NCBI GenBank assembly: GCA_035934385.1
Contig: DASYXY010000026.1
Span: forward strand, 1-64,000
Length of the DNA stretch: 64,000 nt
Origin: CF-118 sp035934385
GTDB taxonomy: Bacteria; Chloroflexota; Dormibacteria; Dormibacterales; Dormibacteraceae
Reading direction: 5' to 3'
Shown: positions 1 through 8,701 of the stretch, in pieces
How the letters are laid out: every line of letters starts with the position of its first letter
Position numbering within the stretch: the first letter of the stretch is position 1
The notes under the pieces: model-generated
The model's input: the letters and a program-made list of their open reading frames with translations, nothing else
What the model was told of the DNA's origin: nothing
Database searches by the model: none
Translations under genes and position numbers: made by a program

Positions 1-353
1 TCGGCGCAGCGCGTGAGGAGCGGCGGATCGGCCAGCACAGCGCTGTTCAGCGACACTTTGTCCGCGCCGTGCGTGAGCAGCTCTGCGACGCCGGCGACGC
101 TGCGCACCCCGCCGCCCACGGTCAGGGGTATGAACACCTGATCCGCCGTTCGCTTCACCGCGTCGAGCAGGATCGTGCGTTCCTCCGAGGTCGCGGTGAT
201 GTCGAGAAACACAACCTCGTCAGCGCCCTGGCTGTCGTAGAACGCCGCCAGCTCGGCCGGGTCGCCGGCGTCGCGCAGCTCGCGGAAGCGCACGCCCTTG
301 ACCACGCGACCCGCGTCCACATCGAGGCAGGGAATGATCCGTTTCGCGGTCAA
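1..353 (-). CDS. hisF: Imidazole glycerol phosphate synthase cyclase subunit HisF (partial, C-terminus off the left edge)
   Basis: HisF is the cyclase half of the HisF-HisH enzyme. It turns PRFAR plus HisH-derived ammonia into IGP and AICAR in cytosolic histidine synthesis. The visible 117 residues carry the family N-terminus RIIPCLDVDAGRVVKGV (residues 5-21), and the first Asp of CLDVD falls at position 11, where the catalytic Asp is expected. A GADEVVFLDIT strand and a VGGGVRS phosphate-binding loop (about 79-85) follow. The start is TTG, whose last two bases plus A form the hisH stop (TTGA overlap), so it is translationally coupled to hisH. The second catalytic Asp (about residue 130) lies outside the window. 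The identification is secure. Confidence 0.95.
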   Translation of the reverse strand, partial: MTAKRIIPCLDVDAGRVVKGVRFRELRDAGDPAELAAFYDSQGADEVVFLDITATSEERTILLDAVKRTADQVFIPLTVGGGVRSVAGVAELLTHGADKVSLNSAVLADPPLLTRCA

Positions 354-946
354 GCGCAGAGGGCGAGGAAGTTGGCGTACACGCGCAGGCCGTCGGGGCC
401 GCTCTTCTCCGGGTGGAACTGTGTGCCCACGACGTTGCCGCGCGCGGACGCAGCTGCGGGCGAGTGGTCACTCGAGGCGATGGCGTAGTCGCCACGTTCC
501 GGAGTGAACGAATGCACGAAGTAGAAGTAAGAGCCGTCCTCAACCCCGTCCCACAGCCGCGACGGCTGCGATTGTGCGACGCGGCACCACCCTATGACCG
601 GCACGTGCTCTGAGCCCTGCACCTCGATCACACGGCCTGGCAGCAAGCCGAGTCCCTCGTGCCGGCCGCCCTCGGTCGATTCCTCGAAAAGCAGCTGGTA
701 GCCAAGACAGACTCCAAGCAGCGGTTTGCCGGCGCGAGCCAACTCGACCACGAGGCGTCCGAGTCCACCTTGAGCCAGCCGCGCGCGGGCGGCACCAAAC
801 GCGCCAACCCCGGGAAGCACCACGCCCGCGGCCCGCGCCAGCTCGTCGCCGTCTGACGTGATCACCGTTTCCGCGCCCGCGTGCACCAGCGCGCGCTCGA
901 CCGAGCGCAGGTTGCCGACCCCGTAGTCGACGATCGCGATCATCAT
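350..946 (-). CDS. hisH: Imidazole glycerol phosphate synthase glutamine amidotransferase subunit HisH
   Basis: HisH hydrolyses glutamine and passes ammonia to HisF. It is a class I glutaminase domain of 198 residues, the normal length. The nucleophile is Cys80 in GVCLGYQ (the usual Met after G is Tyr here), and the His-Glu pair is H178/E180 in FHPEKSG. The start ATG (946) overlaps the hisB stop as ATGA, and the stop overlaps the hisF start as TTGA, so hisB-H-F should be translated as one coupled block. hisA, usually found between hisH and hisF, is absent. Confidence 0.96.
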   Translation of the reverse strand: MMIAIVDYGVGNLRSVERALVHAGAETVITSDGDELARAAGVVLPGVGAFGAARARLAQGGLGRLVVELARAGKPLLGVCLGYQLLFEESTEGGRHEGLGLLPGRVIEVQGSEHVPVIGWCRVAQSQPSRLWDGVEDGSYFYFVHSFTPERGDYAIASSDHSPAAASARGNVVGTQFHPEKSGPDGLRVYANFLALCA

Positions 947-1533
947 CCAAGCAGCCCCTTGGAGGACGGCGGGCCGGAGGCGCCACCGGCGGCCATCGCT
1001 GCGCGCAGCGCCAGGCCGAGCGCCTTGAACGTCGACTCGGCCACGTGATGCCGGTTGCGGCCGCGGATCACGTCCACGTGAATCGTGGCCCCGAGATGAA
1101 TCGACAGAGCCTTCCAGAACTCCTCGAGTACCTCGGATTCGAGAGTTCCGATGCGTCCGCGCAGCGGCACGTTGTAGGCGAGGAATGGCCTCTGCCCGAG
1201 GTCTACCACCACTCGCGAGAGGGCCTCGTCGAGCGGCGCGTACGCGGAGCCGAAGCGCGCGATGCCGGCGCGATCGCCGAGCGCTGACGAAAACGCCTGG
1301 CCCATGACTATGCCCGCGTCCTCCACGAGGTGGTGCGCGTCGACATGCAGATCACCTGTGCCTTTGAGCTTCATGTCCACGCCGGCGTAGCGGGCGACCT
1401 GCTCGAGCATGTGGTCGAGGAACGGCAGTCCGGTCGCGACGTTGACGCGACCGCCACCGTCGACAGACACACGCGCACTCAGCTGCGTTTCCTTGCTCCT
1501 GCGCTTCACCTCACCGACGCGGGTCTTACTCAA
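943..1533 (-). CDS. hisB: Imidazoleglycerol-phosphate dehydratase
   Basis: This monofunctional IGP dehydratase has 196 residues and no histidinol-phosphatase domain. It dehydrates IGP to imidazole acetol phosphate. The two metal-binding His clusters are visible: HHLVED at 67-72 and HHVAE at 162-166, plus FLDHML at 38-43. The TTG start is chosen because a strong GGAGG lies six bases upstream, inside the hisD 3' end; the two genes overlap by 8 bases. Confidence 0.95.
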   Translation of the reverse strand: MSKTRVGEVKRRSKETQLSARVSVDGGGRVNVATGLPFLDHMLEQVARYAGVDMKLKGTGDLHVDAHHLVEDAGIVMGQAFSSALGDRAGIARFGSAYAPLDEALSRVVVDLGQRPFLAYNVPLRGRIGTLESEVLEEFWKALSIHLGATIHVDVIRGRNRHHVAESTFKALGLALRAAMAAGGASGPPSSKGLLG

Positions 1534-2797
1534 GCCGCACCTCCACAGCGTGAGCGTGACCGCTCAAGCCTTCCATTCCGGCGAGGCGGACCGTCGCTTC
1601 GCGCAGCATCTCGAGGTCGCCACGGTTGAGGCTCAGCACGCTGGTCCGCTTCATGAACGTGTGCACGCCGAGCGGCGACGCGAACCGTGCGGCGCCCGAC
1701 GTGGGCAGAGTGTGATTGGGCCCAGCCGTGTAGTCGCCGAGCGGAACAGTGGAGTAGGGACCGACGAAAACCGCTCCTGCGTTCTCCACCTGCGCCGCGA
1801 GCCTCGCGCCATCCACGGCAACGATGAGCAGGTGCTCCGGGGCGAAGTCGTTGGCCAGGGACACCGCCTGCGCGATGTCGTCCGCCACGACCACGCAGCA
1901 ATTGGCCGCGTTAATCACAGCCGCGCGCTCGAGGCCACGGACCAGGCTCTCCAGCTCCTCGACCACGCGGTCAGCCAGCTCCGGCGAATCGGTCACGAGC
2001 ACACCCCACGCGAGCGGATCGTGCTCGAGCTGCGCCGCGAGATCGGCGGCGACGAAGTCCGGCCGGGCGCCGCCGTCGGCGATCACCAGCAGCTCGGTCG
2101 GCCCCGCGATTCCGTCCACGCCGACCGAGCCGAACACCTCGCGCTTGGCCAGGGTCACGTAGATGTTGCCGGGCCCAGCAACGACGTCAACCCGCGGGAT
2201 GGACGCCGTGCCGAAGGCCATCGCCGCGACCGCCTGCGCCCCGCCGATTCGATACACGGCATCGACACCGGCGATCTGCGCTGCAGCGAGGATCGCGGAA
2301 GGGACGGTGCCATCGGCGCTGGGCGGCGTCGCCAGGACAACCTCCTTCACACCCGCAACCCGGGCCGGTATCGCCGTCATCAGGACGGTCGACGGATACG
2401 CGGCCCGTCCGCCCGGTGCGTACAACCCAGCGCGGCGGACAGGGCGAGCAAGCAGCTTGAGACCCGGCTTGCCGGCCGGCGGCGGCGCGACCTGCGCCTC
2501 GTGGAATTCACGAATGCGCCGAGCGGCGAACTCGAGAGCTTCGCGATCGGGCGGCGGCAGCCGCTTCGCGGCCGAGGCAAGCTCTCGCGGCGGCACCTCG
2601 AACGGCTCCGACGCACCCGGGGCCCAGCCGTCGAATCGCAACCCGTACTCGCGGAGCGCCTTGTCGCCCTCGGCGGCCACACGCGCGCAGATCTCCTGCA
2701 CGGCCGCTCGTTCCTCCGCGAACCGAGCCAGGTCCAGCCGTCGCCGCGACCAGGGTGAGTCCAGCCACGACGCCGCGTCGAAGCGCTTAATCGCCAA
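1526..2797 (-). CDS. hisD: Histidinol dehydrogenase
   Basis: HisD is the zinc enzyme catalysing the two NAD-dependent oxidations from histidinol to histidine. The product has 423 residues, typical length. Visible motifs are AGPGNIYVTLAKREVFG (207-223), the zinc ligands in QLEHD (Q256, H259), the catalytic pair E321-H322 in APEHLL, and GPNHTLPTSG (359-368). The TTG start sits 9 bases after GAGG and overlaps the end of hisG by 11 bases, so the two are coupled. Confidence 0.96.
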   Translation of the reverse strand: MAIKRFDAASWLDSPWSRRRLDLARFAEERAAVQEICARVAAEGDKALREYGLRFDGWAPGASEPFEVPPRELASAAKRLPPPDREALEFAARRIREFHEAQVAPPPAGKPGLKLLARPVRRAGLYAPGGRAAYPSTVLMTAIPARVAGVKEVVLATPPSADGTVPSAILAAAQIAGVDAVYRIGGAQAVAAMAFGTASIPRVDVVAGPGNIYVTLAKREVFGSVGVDGIAGPTELLVIADGGARPDFVAADLAAQLEHDPLAWGVLVTDSPELADRVVEELESLVRGLERAAVINAANCCVVVADDIAQAVSLANDFAPEHLLIVAVDGARLAAQVENAGAVFVGPYSTVPLGDYTAGPNHTLPTSGAARFASPLGVHTFMKRTSVLSLNRGDLEMLREATVRLAGMEGLSGHAHAVEVRLE

Positions 2798-3419
2798 CGC
2801 TCACCGCCTCGCGCAGCCGCCCGACCATCGCCTGCACGGCATCGGTGCGAGTCTTCAGGCTCGCCTGGTTGGCGATCAGACGCGCAGTCGACGAGCCAAG
2901 AACCTCCGCCACGCGGAGCCGGTTCTCGGTCAGGGTCTGGCCGCTCGCGGTGAGGTCGACGATCGCGTCGACCAGGCCAACCTGCGGCGCCAGCTCGACG
3001 GACCCGTGGAGGCTCACGATCTCAACCGACTGGCCGCGCGCATCGAACCACCACGCCGCCGTGCGCGGGTATTTCGTGGCCACGCGCATGAGGGGCGGCC
3101 AGGTCTCCTGGCCGGCAAGCTTCGATGCTTCGGGCACGGCCAGCACCAGCTGGCACGCGCCGAACCGCAGGTCGACCAGCTCGTAGTGCGCGCCTTCGTT
3201 CTCCCAGAGCACGTCCTTGCCCACGATTCCCAGGTCGGCAGCGCCGTGATCGACATACGCCGGCACGTCCGACGGACGCACCAGCACCACCCGCAAACCG
3301 GGCCTGTCCACGAGCAGCTTGCGGCCGAGCTCGGGCGCGCTCAGGCGCGCGAGGCGCGCTCGCGCGAGCAGCTTCAGCGCGCCCGGTAAGAGCGCTCCGG
3401 TCGGCAGCGCGATCGACAC
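2787..3419 (-). CDS. hisG: ATP phosphoribosyltransferase, short catalytic form (HisG-S)
   Basis: HisG catalyses the first committed step of histidine synthesis (ATP + PRPP). Starting at GTG 3419 gives 210 residues, the length of short HisG, which lacks the C-terminal regulatory domain and needs HisZ; hisZ is the gene immediately upstream. The family N-terminus SIALPTGALL, the DLGIVGKDVL segment and the P-loop-like DLTASGQTL support the call. The GTG start has GGAG seven bases upstream. A TTG at 3446, one base past the hisZ stop, is an alternative that adds nine residues. The reading frame stays open further upstream inside hisZ, but that part has no HisG similarity. Confidence 0.92.
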   Translation of the reverse strand: MSIALPTGALLPGALKLLARARLARLSAPELGRKLLVDRPGLRVVLVRPSDVPAYVDHGAADLGIVGKDVLWENEGAHYELVDLRFGACQLVLAVPEASKLAGQETWPPLMRVATKYPRTAAWWFDARGQSVEIVSLHGSVELAPQVGLVDAIVDLTASGQTLTENRLRVAEVLGSSTARLIANQASLKTRTDAVQAMVGRLREAVSVGD

Positions 3420-3447
3420 GCGGTCGCTCCGTGGGGTCCTGGCCAAA

Positions 3448-4785
3448 TCAGCTTCGACCTGTCCCCGCCAGGCGCGCCGCCACCTGCTCGGGCGGAAGCT
3501 GCTTCGTGCGCCGGCCTGGCACCGTCCACGCAACCGTGGAAGCGTTGCGGCAGTGCACCAGGTTGGCCGCACCAATCGCCCGGCACCACGCGACTGCGTC
3601 GTCGTGGTCGCGGGCCTGCGTGTCGACCACGGCATTCATTCCGAACAGGCGCAGCGTCGATCCCAGCCGTACGGCGGCTTCAAACCCTGACTCGGTCCAC
3701 GCGATCGCCGCGTCCAGGCGTGGGAGCCGCGGGGGCCGCGGGCCGCGGCTGAGCATCTCCCACACGAGGTCGAGCTGCACGACGAAGCCGGTCGCGGCGG
3801 CCGGCCGGCCGAATTTCGCGAGCAAGCCGTCGTAGCGGCCACCCTGCGCGACCGGCCGTCCCAGGTCGGGACCGTAGCCCTCAAAGATGATTCCCGTGTA
3901 GTAGTCGAAGTCTCGGATCGCTCCGAGGTCGAGGCGCACGATGTCACCGAGCCCGTGTGTCTCGAGCAGCTGTCGCACGCGGCCCAGCTCGTTGAGCGCC
4001 CATTCTGAGCGCCTGTTGCGCACGAGCCCGGCAGCTGCGTCGAGGATCTCAGGGCCGCCGCGGAGCGCCGGGAATTTGAGCAGAAGATCGTGCTCTGCCG
4101 AGCGCAATGCAGTGCGCGAGAGCAGGTCTTCGAGCGCTACGAAATCGCGCGCGGCGAGCGCAGACCGCACGCCGGCTTTCACGGCGTCGGGCAGTTTGAC
4201 GGCGTCCATGATTCCCTGGAAGAACTCGGCGTGCCCGACGTCGACCTGGAAGCGGCGCAAGCCCGCTGCCTCCAGGCAGCGAGCGGCCAGCGCGATCACC
4301 TCGGCGTCCGCGATCGGCCCGCGAGCGCCAACCAGCTCCGCGCCCACCTGATGCGTCTCCCGCCGCTGGTGAAAGCGCCCGGCGTCGGCCGACAGGACAG
4401 GCCCCGCGTAGCACAGGCGGACTGGCAACGAGGTCGAACGCAACTTGCCCGCGACCAGGCGCGCCACAGGCACCGTGCGCTCGCCGACCAGAGCGACCAC
4501 GTCGCCGCCGGCGTCGGTGAACTTGAACAGGCGGCGCCGCTGCTCAGCGCCGAGACCGAGCTCGAGCACATTGGTGCTCTCGACCATCGGAGTGATCACA
4601 TGCCGGTAGCCCCACCGGCGCATCTCCGCAAGGAGCGACTCCTGCGCCTCGCGAATGACCTCCGCCTCTTCGGGGAGAAGGTCGCGGAACCCCGGGACTC
4701 CGCCTAGCTGTAGCGATCCAGGCGGGGACGCAGGACTAGGGTCGGTGAAGAGACCTCCGGGCGCCGGCCACGTCGCGCATGTCAG
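3448..4785 (-). CDS. hisZ: ATP phosphoribosyltransferase regulatory subunit HisZ (start codon anomalous)
   Basis: HisZ is a catalytically dead HisRS paralogue that activates short HisG and carries histidine feedback. The HisRS-like segments ITPMVEST, VALVGERTVPVARLVAGK and RDFDYYTGIIFEGYGPDLG are clear. The first conventional ATG is at 4623, but the conserved motif-1 N-terminus (GFRDLLPEEAEVIREAQES) is encoded in frame just upstream of it, so that ATG truncates the protein. No ATG, GTG or TTG exists in frame between this segment and the stop at 4789. The only near-cognate codon is CTG at 4785, used here as an outer limit (445 residues, somewhat long). The true start is uncertain; the family assignment is firm. 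Confidence 0.85.
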   Translation of the reverse strand: MTCATWPAPGGLFTDPSPASPPGSLQLGGVPGFRDLLPEEAEVIREAQESLLAEMRRWGYRHVITPMVESTNVLELGLGAEQRRRLFKFTDAGGDVVALVGERTVPVARLVAGKLRSTSLPVRLCYAGPVLSADAGRFHQRRETHQVGAELVGARGPIADAEVIALAARCLEAAGLRRFQVDVGHAEFFQGIMDAVKLPDAVKAGVRSALAARDFVALEDLLSRTALRSAEHDLLLKFPALRGGPEILDAAAGLVRNRRSEWALNELGRVRQLLETHGLGDIVRLDLGAIRDFDYYTGIIFEGYGPDLGRPVAQGGRYDGLLAKFGRPAAATGFVVQLDLVWEMLSRGPRPPRLPRLDAAIAWTESGFEAAVRLGSTLRLFGMNAVVDTQARDHDDAVAWCRAIGAANLVHCRNASTVAWTVPGRRTKQLPPEQVAARLAGTGRS

Positions 4786-4788
4786 CGC

Positions 4789-5658
4789 TCATTCGTCTTC
4801 ATCCTCATCATCGTCGCCGTCGCTGTCCGCGTCCTCCGAGAAGTCGAGCGGCTCGGCGTCGTCCTCGACCTCGTGCATGCCCTCTTCGACGTCATCGCCG
4901 GCGGGAGTGCCCTCGACCAGGCCGGCCTCCTCCTCGTCCTCGGCGAAGGCCTCGACCTCGCGAGCGAGGAGGCTCTCCTTCGTGTACGGGCGGAACTCGA
5001 CCTCGCGTTTGCGCCGCATCGGAAAGCTCGGCTTGCCCGCGAAACGCGGGTCCTGGTACGTCTCGCGGACGATGAGCTTCACGATGTTGCCCTCGCAAGA
5101 CGTCACACCCGCCTGGTAGCGGTTGCCACCGCGCATGAACTTCGTGATCCTGCGCGCCAGTTTCGGCTCGAGCGTTCCGAGTCGCACCCCGCGCGAGGTC
5201 TCTGCGACGATGCCGTCGCCCTCGATCTTCAGCTCGGCTACGTCGCCTGCTGCGACCTTCGAGCAGATGTCGCTGCCGGCGACGCCGTCAAGGGTCGTGA
5301 TGATGGTCTTGCCCATCTCCTCGACGAAGAGGTTGAGGTCGACCCTCGTGCCGCCGACCTTGAGCCCTTCTTTCTGGTGCAGCAGCGCGTTGATGCGGGC
5401 GGCGTTGCGTTTGGCGATGGAGTTGAGTGGGTTGAGCTTAAGCGCCACCTCGTAGGCGGCCTTGGCCTCTTTCAGCTTGCCGAGCTCTGAAAGCGCCTTG
5501 CCCAGCCGGTTCTGGGATTCCTCGTCCGGACCGAGGTTGTCGATGATGAATTTGTTGAGCTTGACCGCCTCGTCCCAGTTGCCCGCGATTGCGAGCTGCA
5601 CCGCGTCCTCGGCGTACTGGGACCGGGGCTTCAGGTGCTCCGTCGACTCTGTCTTCAC
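4789..5658 (-). CDS. TPR-like protein with acidic C-terminal tail
   Basis: This is a 289-residue cytosolic protein of unknown role. Residues about 10-90 form helical pairs that resemble tetratricopeptide repeats (AEDAVQLAIAGNWDEAVKL; LGKALSELGKLKEAKAAYE). The middle holds a mixed alpha/beta region without a motif I recognise. The last 20 or so residues are almost all Asp and Glu, a disordered polyanionic tail. The GTG start at 5658 has GAGGAG five bases upstream; the frame is open further but would run into the divergent gene. It precedes hisZ on the same strand, but nothing links it to histidine synthesis. Confidence 0.75.
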   Translation of the reverse strand: MKTESTEHLKPRSQYAEDAVQLAIAGNWDEAVKLNKFIIDNLGPDEESQNRLGKALSELGKLKEAKAAYEVALKLNPLNSIAKRNAARINALLHQKEGLKVGGTRVDLNLFVEEMGKTIITTLDGVAGSDICSKVAAGDVAELKIEGDGIVAETSRGVRLGTLEPKLARRITKFMRGGNRYQAGVTSCEGNIVKLIVRETYQDPRFAGKPSFPMRRKREVEFRPYTKESLLAREVEAFAEDEEEAGLVEGTPAGDDVEEGMHEVEDDAEPLDFSEDADSDGDDDEDEDE

Positions 5659-5728
5659 ACGCGCTCCTCGCAGAAGTTGGAACCACCTCGACACGCGGCC
5701 GTGAACCGCGGTGCTTGAGGGGAGGACG

Positions 5729-5740
5729 AGTATAGATACT
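5729..5740. promoter_or_regulatory. Overlapping divergent -10-like boxes
   Basis: The 120-base gap between the TPR gene (minus) and the first binding-protein gene (plus) contains the palindrome AGTATAGATACT. It reads as TATAGAT on plus and TATACT on minus, each a fair -10 box at a sensible distance from its start codon. I find no good -35 for either, so this is a candidate only. Confidence 0.35.
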
Positions 5741-5778
5741 GCCAGAGCGCGGCGAGGCCGAATCTGGACAATCTGCAC

Positions 5779-7080
5779 GTGCTGCGTCCTTCGGCGGCGG
5801 CCCTGGCGGCCGCCCTTGCGCTCACTGCCGGCGCATCCTGCCTGTTCGGCGGGCCGCCCGCGCCCGTGATCAGGATCGGCGTCGACCTGCCGCTCAAAGG
5901 CGCCGAGGCAGGCGCCGCCGTGCCCGCGCTCAACGGCATCCGCTACTACGTCCAGCGGCATCCGACCCTAGACGGCTACTCCATCGTCCTGTCCGAGAGT
6001 GACGACTCGATCGGCGGCTTTCCCGACCCCAACCGCGGCACCGACAACATCCGCGCTTTCATCGATGACCCACTGTTGGCCGCGGTCATCGGTCCCTTCG
6101 ACTCGAGCGTGGCTCGCGCCGAGATCCCGCTGGCCAACGCGTTCCTGCTCGGGATGGTGAGTCCTGTGACGAGCAGCCCCTGCCTCACTCAGGACGTCTT
6201 CCTGCCCGCAGCCCTCAGCCCCACCCGTACCCCGGTGACCTGCAAGGACGCCGGCCTCCCACCGGCGAGCGCGTTGCGTCCGTCAGGCTTGAACAACTAC
6301 TTCCGACTGGCGGCGCCGGACAACCTCCAGGGCCCTGCCGCGGCCGATCGCCTGTTCAAGACGCTGCAGCTCTATCGCGTAGCGGTCATCTCCGACCACG
6401 AGTCGTACGGCCAGGAACTGGCGAACAGCTTCACCGCGCGCTACATGAGTCTCGGAGGCGGTGTCGTGGGCAGGCTCGACCTGAGCTCATCGACCGACCC
6501 CGTGGCATTCCTCATGAGGATGAAGGCCGACGGCGCCCAGGCCGTTTACTACGGAGGGGTCACGGCCAATCGCGGCTGCGAGATCCGTTCGGAGATGCTC
6601 AACGTCTTCGGCACCGACCAGACCATTCCGTTCGTCGGTGGCGACGGAATCGCCGAAGACCCAGCATGCGTGCGCGACGCCGGGGCGAACTTCGCCGGCA
6701 TGTACGCGACGGTTCCCGCCATCGACGCCGGCGAGCTTTCGTCAGCAGCCGCGGTGATCAAAGGCTTCAAGAGCGCCTACCCGAACCCGCGTGACTACGG
6801 CCGCTATACGGTCATCGCCTACGACGCGGCCGCGGTCGTGTACGACGCGATCGACCGCGCCATCACGGCCACGGGCGGAAAGCGGCCGCCCCGCGCCACC
6901 GTCCTATCGATGCTTGCAACCACCTCGGGCCTGGTAGGCGCCACGGGCACGATTCGGTTCGACGCCAACGGCGACACGCTGCATCGCGTCATCTCGATCG
7001 TCGAATCGCCCCGCATCGACCGCAACGGGCCCTGGCTCGCTGACGGGTTCATCGATTACAGCGCTGCGCTACCATATTGA
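5779..7080 (+). CDS. Branched-chain amino-acid-type ABC transporter substrate-binding protein (first copy)
   Basis: This is a LivK-like periplasmic-binding-fold type I protein of 433 residues that delivers a small organic solute to the membrane permeases encoded downstream. The N-terminus is a hydrophobic export signal ending in GASC, a poor but possible lipobox (Cys about 21), so a lipid-anchored form is plausible. The mature domain begins IRIGVDLPLKG and contains VIGPFDSSVARAEIPLAN, the loop that closes over ligand. Four further cysteines may form disulfides. The start is GTG. It is a diverged tandem paralogue of the next gene, separated from it by 232 bases. The substrate cannot be read from sequence. 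Confidence 0.88.
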   Translation: MLRPSAAALAAALALTAGASCLFGGPPAPVIRIGVDLPLKGAEAGAAVPALNGIRYYVQRHPTLDGYSIVLSESDDSIGGFPDPNRGTDNIRAFIDDPLLAAVIGPFDSSVARAEIPLANAFLLGMVSPVTSSPCLTQDVFLPAALSPTRTPVTCKDAGLPPASALRPSGLNNYFRLAAPDNLQGPAAADRLFKTLQLYRVAVISDHESYGQELANSFTARYMSLGGGVVGRLDLSSSTDPVAFLMRMKADGAQAVYYGGVTANRGCEIRSEMLNVFGTDQTIPFVGGDGIAEDPACVRDAGANFAGMYATVPAIDAGELSSAAAVIKGFKSAYPNPRDYGRYTVIAYDAAAVVYDAIDRAITATGGKRPPRATVLSMLATTSGLVGATGTIRFDANGDTLHRVISIVESPRIDRNGPWLADGFIDYSAALPY

Positions 7081-7312
7081 TATAGCGGTACGCGCAATTG
7101 AGGCGGGTCGAGGCTCGCCGCGCTCAGACACAACTTGACTTGGAGGCCCTACCGAGTCGATAGTTGCCGACGGAGTGTCAGTTCGGCCACCCCCGTGTGG
7201 CCGCGCTCGCCGCCGGCGCACTCTCGCCCCGGCGTTCGCTGGGAAGAGGGCGGCGAGTGACGGAGGCGTCCAGAGCAAGTTCAAGGCCTCCATTAACACA
7301 AGGGGGAACCAC

Positions 7313-8620
7313 ATGGTTCGAGCTAGGGGACTTCTAGTCCTCACGGTGGCGGCGCTTGTCGCCTTCGCGTGCGGCAGTTCGTCAGGTGCCGCGGGATCCA
7401 AGGGCACCATCAAGATCGGCTCCGACCTGCCGGTGTGTACGGTGGGCGGCCAGTCGACGGCGAACGGCGTCCAGTTCGCGGTCAACCAGAAGAACGCGGC
7501 GGGCGGCGTGAACGGCTACACGATCGCGTACACGAGCTTCGACGACTGCAGCCAGGGCTCGTACAGCGCGGACGTCGGCGTCGAGAACGTCCAGAAGATG
7601 CTGGGCGACAGCAAGTTCCTGGGCATGATCGGTCCCTACAACTCTGCGGTCGCGAAGGCTGAGATTCCGATCTCGTCGCCTCAGCACTTCACGATGATCA
7701 GCCCGTCCAACACCAACCCGTGCCTCACGAAGGAGCAGCTGCCTCCGCTTCCGCCGTGCTCCTACCACGCGGCTGACCTTCGGAACGGCAACGCCAACAA
7801 CTACTGGCGCGTCGTCACGACTGACGACTACCAGGGCCCGGCGATGGCCGACTACTACTACAAGACGCTGAACATCACTGACGTCGCGATCCTCGACGAC
7901 AGCACGGTGTTCGGTGTGGGCATCGCGGGTTCGTTCGAAGCCGAGTTCAAGAAGCTCGGCGGCACCGTGGCCAAGCACTCCGAGTACAAGAAGGACCAGC
8001 AGGGCAGCGACTTCCGCTCGATCCTCAACGCCTTCAGAACCGCTGGCGCAAAGGCCGTCTACGTGGGCGGCACCGACGACCAGAACATCTGCATCCCGCG
8101 GAAGCAGATGAAGGACCTCGGATGGGACGTTCCCTTTGGCGGTGGTGACGGAATCGAGACCACCAACTGCATCGACCAGGCAACCGGCAACGAGCCGGGC
8201 ATCTACGCCACGTCAGCCGGTGCGGACGCGACGCAGGTTCCAGGCGCCGCTTCGACAATCGCCGCGTTCCGCACGGCTTTCCCGGGCGCGAACGACTTCG
8301 GCGGTTACACGATGCAGGCATATGACGCCGCGAACGCTTTGATGGCGGCCATCGGGCGCGCGATCAACGACGCCAACGGCGGCACGCCGTCCCGCGAGCA
8401 GGTCCGGGCCGAGATGGCCAAGACCAAGGGCTTCGTGGGCGTCGTCGGCACGTACGACTTCGACGCAAACGGCGACACGAGCCTCAAGATCGTGTCGATC
8501 TACGTAGTCCAGCCCGGTCTGACTCCCGCCACCTCAACGGGTGTGTGCGGATCCAAGACCGCGAAGGACGCCTGCTTCGTCTGGAAGACTCAATTCGACT
8601 TCGCCAAGCTCAGCAGCTAA
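7313..8620 (+). CDS. Branched-chain amino-acid-type ABC transporter substrate-binding lipoprotein (second copy)
   Basis: This second LivK-like binding protein has 435 residues. ATG 7313 follows AGGGGG at good spacing. A signal sequence ends in FAC-GSSS, a plausible lipobox with Cys at 20. The domain opens with IKIGSDLPVCTVGG and includes MIGPYNSAVAKAEIPISS, closely matching the first copy. Unlike that copy it has around ten cysteines in the mature part, suggesting several disulfides. A perfect hairpin separates it from the permease genes, a usual way to make more binding protein than permease. Substrate unknown. Confidence 0.92.
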   Translation: MVRARGLLVLTVAALVAFACGSSSGAAGSKGTIKIGSDLPVCTVGGQSTANGVQFAVNQKNAAGGVNGYTIAYTSFDDCSQGSYSADVGVENVQKMLGDSKFLGMIGPYNSAVAKAEIPISSPQHFTMISPSNTNPCLTKEQLPPLPPCSYHAADLRNGNANNYWRVVTTDDYQGPAMADYYYKTLNITDVAILDDSTVFGVGIAGSFEAEFKKLGGTVAKHSEYKKDQQGSDFRSILNAFRTAGAKAVYVGGTDDQNICIPRKQMKDLGWDVPFGGGDGIETTNCIDQATGNEPGIYATSAGADATQVPGAASTIAAFRTAFPGANDFGGYTMQAYDAANALMAAIGRAINDANGGTPSREQVRAEMAKTKGFVGVVGTYDFDANGDTSLKIVSIYVVQPGLTPATSTGVCGSKTAKDACFVWKTQFDFAKLSS

Positions 8621-8639
8621 CCTGTAGCCCAAAATTCCA

Positions 8640-8667
8640 CGAGGAGGCCCCGCACGGGGCCTCCTCG
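8640..8667 (+). terminator. Strong hairpin between binding-protein and permease genes
   Basis: A perfect 13-base inverted repeat (CGAGGAGGCCCCG with a CA loop) lies 20 bases after the binding-protein stop and about 35 bases before the permease start. There is no T-tract, so it probably acts as an attenuator or an mRNA 3'-end stabiliser rather than a full terminator. Confidence 0.7.
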
Positions 8668-8701
8668 CTCGTCAACTCAAGTGGAGGGAAGGGACTGGGC
8701 C

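Noticed and set aside
1409..3389. Long plus-strand open frames of up to 449 codons across hisD and hisG
   Set aside because: They are antisense to clear his genes, rich in Arg/Ala/Pro without domain motifs, as expected for GC-rich antisense frames.
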